Origin: Deltaproteobacteria bacterium
GTDB taxonomy: Bacteria; Desulfobacterota; GWC2-55-46; JADFVP01
Direction: 5' to 3'
Assembly (NCBI GenBank): GCA_029262515.1
Contig: JAJCZH010000027.1
Location: forward strand, 52,035 to 116,034
Length of the DNA stretch: 64,000 bases
The notes under the pieces are model-generated. The model had not been told where the DNA came from. It made no database searches and saw only the letters and a list, made by a program, of their open reading frames with translations. Position 1 is the first letter of the stretch. Each line of letters begins with the position of its first letter. Made by a program: the position numbers and the translations under genes. This document shows, in pieces, positions 60,927 to 64,000 of this stretch.

Positions 60927-61706
60927 ATGTCATACAGAAGGTTTTACGACTGTTCGGTCTCCGAAAAGCTGCTCTATACCCTCTTTATAGCGATACTCGG
61001 AACCGGTTATACGTTCGCTATGATACTCCTATTTGTAACCGTATCTACCGGTGACGGAGAAGGAGGTCTTTCTGTCGATGATATTGTAATCAAGTACAGT
61101 GGCAACCGTTCGGGCACGCGGCTTGAGCAAGCTCTTAGTGCGCAGATGAAGGCCCACCGTACGGAGGGAGAGTATCTGAACATTACGCGCTGGATTAATA
61201 GCGGTGCATCAGAAGCGGGATACGAAGAGAAGATAAAGCAGACCTTCGACCGTAAGTGTGTCTTTTGTCACTCTCCTGAAAACCCGATGAACCTACCGGA
61301 TCTCTCTTCCTACGAAAAGGTGATGGAGGTGGTTGAGATTGATATGGGAGAAAGCTTCGGTACTCTCGTACGGGTTTCGCATATACACCTCTTCGGTACG
61401 GCGATTATCTTCTATCTTCTAGGCAGGATATTCGTTCTTACGGAGATGCCGGTTTTGCTCAAAAGGACTATCGTTGTAGTGCCTTTTGCCGCTATAGCTA
61501 TAGATATAGGTTCATGGTGGTTCACTAAATATTCGGTCAACCTCTTTGCATATGCGGTAATAGTCGGCGGTGTCGGCATGGGGCTCTCATTTGCCCTTCA
61601 GTCGTTTCTTTCTTTCTATCAGATGTGGTTTGTCAAGGCCAGGTTCAAGCGCAAGTACGAAAGTAGTTCAAGCGTTGAGAGGCGAGGAGAGTACAGGCAG
61701 GAGTAA
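60927..61706 (+). CDS. Inner-membrane protein with a single CxxCH haem-binding motif
   Basis: A 259-residue membrane protein. An N-terminal helix (residues about 16-38) is followed by a periplasmic stretch with CVFCH (about residue 110) and then three C-terminal helices (about 148-168, 174-198 and 205-228) and a basic tail (KARFKRKYE). His residues in RVSHIHLFG could be haem ligands. I know of no characterised homologue; similar sequences occur beside cytochromes in anaerobic bacteria. I placed the start at the ATG at 60927, with AAAGG seven bases upstream, rather than the GTG at 60912. It lies before a diheme cytochrome c. Confidence 0.78.
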   Translation: MSYRRFYDCSVSEKLLYTLFIAILGTGYTFAMILLFVTVSTGDGEGGLSVDDIVIKYSGNRSGTRLEQALSAQMKAHRTEGEYLNITRWINSGASEAGYEEKIKQTFDRKCVFCHSPENPMNLPDLSSYEKVMEVVEIDMGESFGTLVRVSHIHLFGTAIIFYLLGRIFVLTEMPVLLKRTIVVVPFAAIAIDIGSWWFTKYSVNLFAYAVIVGGVGMGLSFALQSFLSFYQMWFVKARFKRKYESSSSVERRGEYRQE

Positions 61707-61953
61707 GTTTGTATTGTGCTCAACCGTAGTCTGAGCAAAAAAAATCCGCACAGATTAAAATGAAGAGTTCGAAACTTGACTTTATCTGTTTGGCGAGATA
61801 GTCTGTTCTGGCAGTGTTACTATATTTTTGTTCTACTCAAGTACGGGGTATTGAGACAGGTCAGCCCTGTTTGTCTCTATTTGTAAACGGCACTTTAGCT
61901 TCGTGATTTATAACAAAGTATCAGAACAGATGAAAAAAAGAGGAGGTGGAGTA

Positions 61954-62529
61954 TTGAAAAAGTTCATGCTCTTTATATTGGCTGTTATGGTAGTGCTTGG
62001 AACTTACGGCATGGCCAGTGCCGACGTGCCTAATGGACATAGGCTTTATAAGAAGTACTGCGTAAAATGCCACGGGGCTGACGGTACCGTATCAAAGTAC
62101 GGTAAAACTCTTAAACCGCGCCCGGCACGCAATTTAACGACCAACAAGCTATATATAACCCCGTCCGAACTTCTTACGACGATAAAGTACGGCCTTTACG
62201 GCAGGGAGATGAAGGGATGGCAGTCGGTACTAACGGACGATGAGATTATAGACGTAGCGGCTTTTCTCCGTACTTTGACTTACAAACCGGATATCAAGAA
62301 CGGCAAAGAGATTTATAATAACAGTTGCGCCAGGTGCCATTCGAATAGTGGCGCGGGCAAGAAACTCTTCAAGGCACCAGACCTCGATATGTCACCGCTC
62401 GGTCCAATGGAAATGGGTCGCGAGGTCAGGTTTGGACGCCATGGCGCTATGATGAAATCGAAGCAGAATATCTTCGTAAATACCGAGATAGCTGATGTTA
62501 TAGAGTACTTGATGGAGATTAAGAAGTAA
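61954..62529 (+). CDS. Diheme cytochrome c, exported
   Basis: A 191-residue exported cytochrome. A signal peptide ends near MASA (about residue 23). Two class I cytochrome c domains follow: CVKCHGADG with a Met ligand candidate (REMKGWQ), then CARCHSNSG with MKSK. Each domain ends in DEIIDVAAFLRTL or EIADVIEYLMEI, the C-terminal helix. I set the start at the TTG at 61954 because a perfect AGGAGGTGG lies seven bases upstream and the signal peptide begins there. The 247 bases between this gene and the membrane protein hold a small hairpin (near 61852-61876) and no other gene. Confidence 0.93.
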   Translation: MKKFMLFILAVMVVLGTYGMASADVPNGHRLYKKYCVKCHGADGTVSKYGKTLKPRPARNLTTNKLYITPSELLTTIKYGLYGREMKGWQSVLTDDEIIDVAAFLRTLTYKPDIKNGKEIYNNSCARCHSNSGAGKKLFKAPDLDMSPLGPMEMGREVRFGRHGAMMKSKQNIFVNTEIADVIEYLMEIKK

Positions 62530-62550
62530 GTTTTTTAGTTATAAAATAGA

Positions 62551-62583
62551 AAGCCGCCGGGTATATGCCCGGCGGCTTTTTTT
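62551..62583 (+). terminator. Strong intrinsic terminator after the diheme cytochrome
   Basis: An eleven-pair stem AAGCCGCCGGG/CCCGGCGGCTT (62551-62561 with 62568-62578), six-base loop, followed by a run of seven T. Confidence 0.93.
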
Positions 62584-62687
62584 GTGTTGACCCTGCCGGT
62601 TTTTTTATTGGACTGACTTCCTTTACGTAGTAAGCTTCTATTGTAACCGCTTGAAAAACCGGAATTAGACTGACGGAAGATTTTTTT

Positions 62688-63875
62688 ATGGAACCTGTAT
62701 TTCAACATCTTCTGATACTGATGGTCGTTATCTGGAGCGTTGCGGTATTGCTACGCCGTATAGGGTTGCCGACTATTCTTGGCGAGCTGGTTATGGGGGT
62801 GGTGCTTGGGCCGGCAGTTCTGGGGTGGATCGAACCGAGTGAAATAATCGAGATTCTGGCCGAAATGGGAATCTTCTTCCTGATGCTCCACACCGGGGTT
62901 GAGACCAAGCCGCGCGAGTTTTATGCTGCCATGCGCAATGCAATGGGCATAGCGGTGGTAGGCGCTATAGTGCCTTTTACGGTTGCCATGTCTGTAGCGC
63001 TCGCTTTCGGTTTGCCGCCGATGACCGCGCTCTTTGTTGGGTTGGTAATGACTGCCACGGCTGTTGTCATAACGATCAAGACGCTTAGAGACCTCGGCCT
63101 TCAGCAAACGACAATGGCGCGCCTAATAACGGCTGCGTGCCTCATAGACGATATACTGACACTGGTTCTCTTCAGCTTTGCTGTCGGCCTGATGAATAAC
63201 GGCGCGGTTGATCTGCTAGCTTTTATGGAGCTGGCGGGAAAGACGATACTCTTTTTCGGCGTGGCGTTTGCTCTCGGATACTGGCTCTACCCTTTATTCA
63301 AGCACCCGTTTCGCAGCCGTAAGGGAAAAGGTTTTACCTTTATTCTCATTATGGGACTCGGTCTGGGACTCTTTGCCGAGGCACTCGGCCTCCATATTAT
63401 TCTTGGCGCCTACCTTGCCGGCCTCTTCTTCGAAGAGAAGGTTGCGAGCCCCGAACTTATTCAGAAGGTTGAGGATCGCCTCTACGGCATCGCGTACTCC
63501 TTTCTCGGCCCGATCTTCTTTATATCGCTCGGCCTCCATATCACATTCGATTCGTTGAAAGGGCCGGGGCTCTGGTTTGTTTTAGTTCTCACCTTTACCT
63601 GCATTATCGGCCAGACAATAAGCGCCGGCGGCATGGCGCGGTTAAAGAAGTTTTCATGGGTGGAGTCGTTGATTGTAGGAGTCGGGATGAGCGGAAGGTC
63701 CGGAATGGCCTTTATCCTCGCATCTTTACTGCTTGGTATGGGAGCCATAGATGTAAACGTCTTCTCTGTGTTGGTCTTTACAACCTTTCTGCTCGATATC
63801 TTTACTCCACTCGGGCTAAAGGCTTGCCATATATTACTAAAACGGCAGCAGCAGCCAATAGACTCGGAGCCTTAA
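62688..63875 (+). CDS. CPA2-type cation/proton antiporter (KefB/NapA-like)
   Basis: A 395-residue membrane transporter with about 12 helices. It starts LMVVIWSVAVLLRRIGLPTILGELVMGVVLGPAVLG, a hallmark of the Na+/H+ exchanger family; the core helix LITAACLIDDILTLVLFS carries the conserved Asp-Asp pair. It lacks the C-terminal TrkA-N domain of KefC, so it is a NapA/short type. CGGAAG precedes the ATG. The potassium channel at 32065 may share a role in ion balance. Confidence 0.93.
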   Translation: MEPVFQHLLILMVVIWSVAVLLRRIGLPTILGELVMGVVLGPAVLGWIEPSEIIEILAEMGIFFLMLHTGVETKPREFYAAMRNAMGIAVVGAIVPFTVAMSVALAFGLPPMTALFVGLVMTATAVVITIKTLRDLGLQQTTMARLITAACLIDDILTLVLFSFAVGLMNNGAVDLLAFMELAGKTILFFGVAFALGYWLYPLFKHPFRSRKGKGFTFILIMGLGLGLFAEALGLHIILGAYLAGLFFEEKVASPELIQKVEDRLYGIAYSFLGPIFFISLGLHITFDSLKGPGLWFVLVLTFTCIIGQTISAGGMARLKKFSWVESLIVGVGMSGRSGMAFILASLLLGMGAIDVNVFSVLVFTTFLLDIFTPLGLKACHILLKRQQQPIDSEP

Positions 63876-64000
63876 TCCCTTATATGTTTACTGGTACTGT
63901 TAGTTTCAATGTTGCGGGCTCTTTAGCATCAGTCGTCTTGAAGCTGACCGGTGCTATTGTCGAAGATAGGGTCATGCGCCAGGCCCAACTTCTGAAGCTT
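63876..64000. other. Right window edge, coding status undecided
   Basis: 125 bases after the antiporter. Two frames are open to the edge: plus from an ATG at 63884 with no good ribosome-binding site, and minus ending in a TAA at 63882-63880 with a C-terminus reading KLTVPVNI. The minus frame would be the 3' end of a convergent gene. Neither can be assigned. Confidence 0.4.

Noticed and set aside
61907..61927. Third copy of the AAAGTATCAGA element found before gmd and the histone-like gene
   Set aside because: Only about 11 bases match, the spacing and -35 do not, and the orientation points away from any gene start.
61707..61953. Cyclic-di-GMP riboswitch before the diheme cytochrome
   Set aside because: The region is long enough and such riboswitches often precede cytochromes in related bacteria, but the conserved GEMM core is not there; only a small hairpin near 61852-61876 is seen.
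63884..64000. Open frames at the right edge (plus from 63884; minus ending at 63880)
   Set aside because: Both are only about 40 codons long and cut by the window edge. The minus one looks slightly more protein-like at its end, but neither can be supported.

Overview
The window is a compact, moderately GC-rich bacterial chromosome segment with no phage, insertion sequence, CRISPR array, tRNA or rRNA that I can see. The gene set suggests a Gram-negative bacterium of the deltaproteobacterial/Desulfobacterota type or a near relative: two DUF507 genes, RNase J, a triheme c7-type cytochrome, a DUF362 ferredoxin-like protein, a GspE/PilB ATPase, lipoproteins, a Wzz/Wzx/Wzy glycan locus and a CPA2 antiporter. 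This assignment is an inference from gene content only.

Bases 1-33,100 are mostly housekeeping genes on both strands: the 3' part of glmS, an SDR oxidoreductase, plsY, a fused nucleotidyltransferase/phosphomannomutase-like protein, a metallo-hydrolase, coaBC, a secreted zinc phospholipase C-like protein, a UDG-family protein, nfeD-slipin, two radC paralogues (one without its metal motif), thiD, DUF445, the DUF507 pair, a PA2779/C39 peptidase/TPR lipoprotein group, rlmB, HIT, hisIE, an inositol-phosphatase gene, fmdB, a decayed yfhO, a U32 protein, ssb, plsC-RNase J, DUF362, a pilB-like ATPase with added zinc ribbons, a c7 cytochrome and a potassium channel. Four genes here have a promoter whose -10 box ends exactly six bases before the ATG, with no Shine-Dalgarno, so they look leaderless.

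Bases 33,200-60,000 are an exopolysaccharide or O-antigen locus. A minus-strand histone-like gene and gmd lie left of about 1.1 kb of AT-rich DNA without a convincing gene. A near-consensus extended -10 promoter then starts a long plus-strand operon: wzz, a nonulosonate block (neuB, neuD, TIM-barrel isomerase, CBS-DegT fusion, neuA), wzx, methyltransferases, two radical SAM proteins around a GT-B enzyme, glycosyltransferases, two Wzy/ligase-like membrane proteins, a second DegT aminotransferase and an 818-residue fusion of an initiating phosphoglycosyl transferase to a nucleotide-sugar dehydratase. Together these can make, assemble, flip and polymerise an amino-sugar-rich glycan. Most junctions are overlaps of 4-17 bases, implying translational coupling. 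A YdcF-like gene in this operon is split at a run of ten A.

Bases 60,100-64,000 hold a small lipoprotein gene, a membrane protein with one haem-binding motif, a diheme cytochrome c and a CPA2 cation/proton antiporter.

Several genes carry precise lesions: yfhO (two Trp-to-stop changes and four frameshifts), the YdcF-like gene (A10 tract), the histone-like gene (Lys-to-stop near its end) and the potassium channel (no ordinary start codon). Some could be sequence errors; each is located below so it can be tested.
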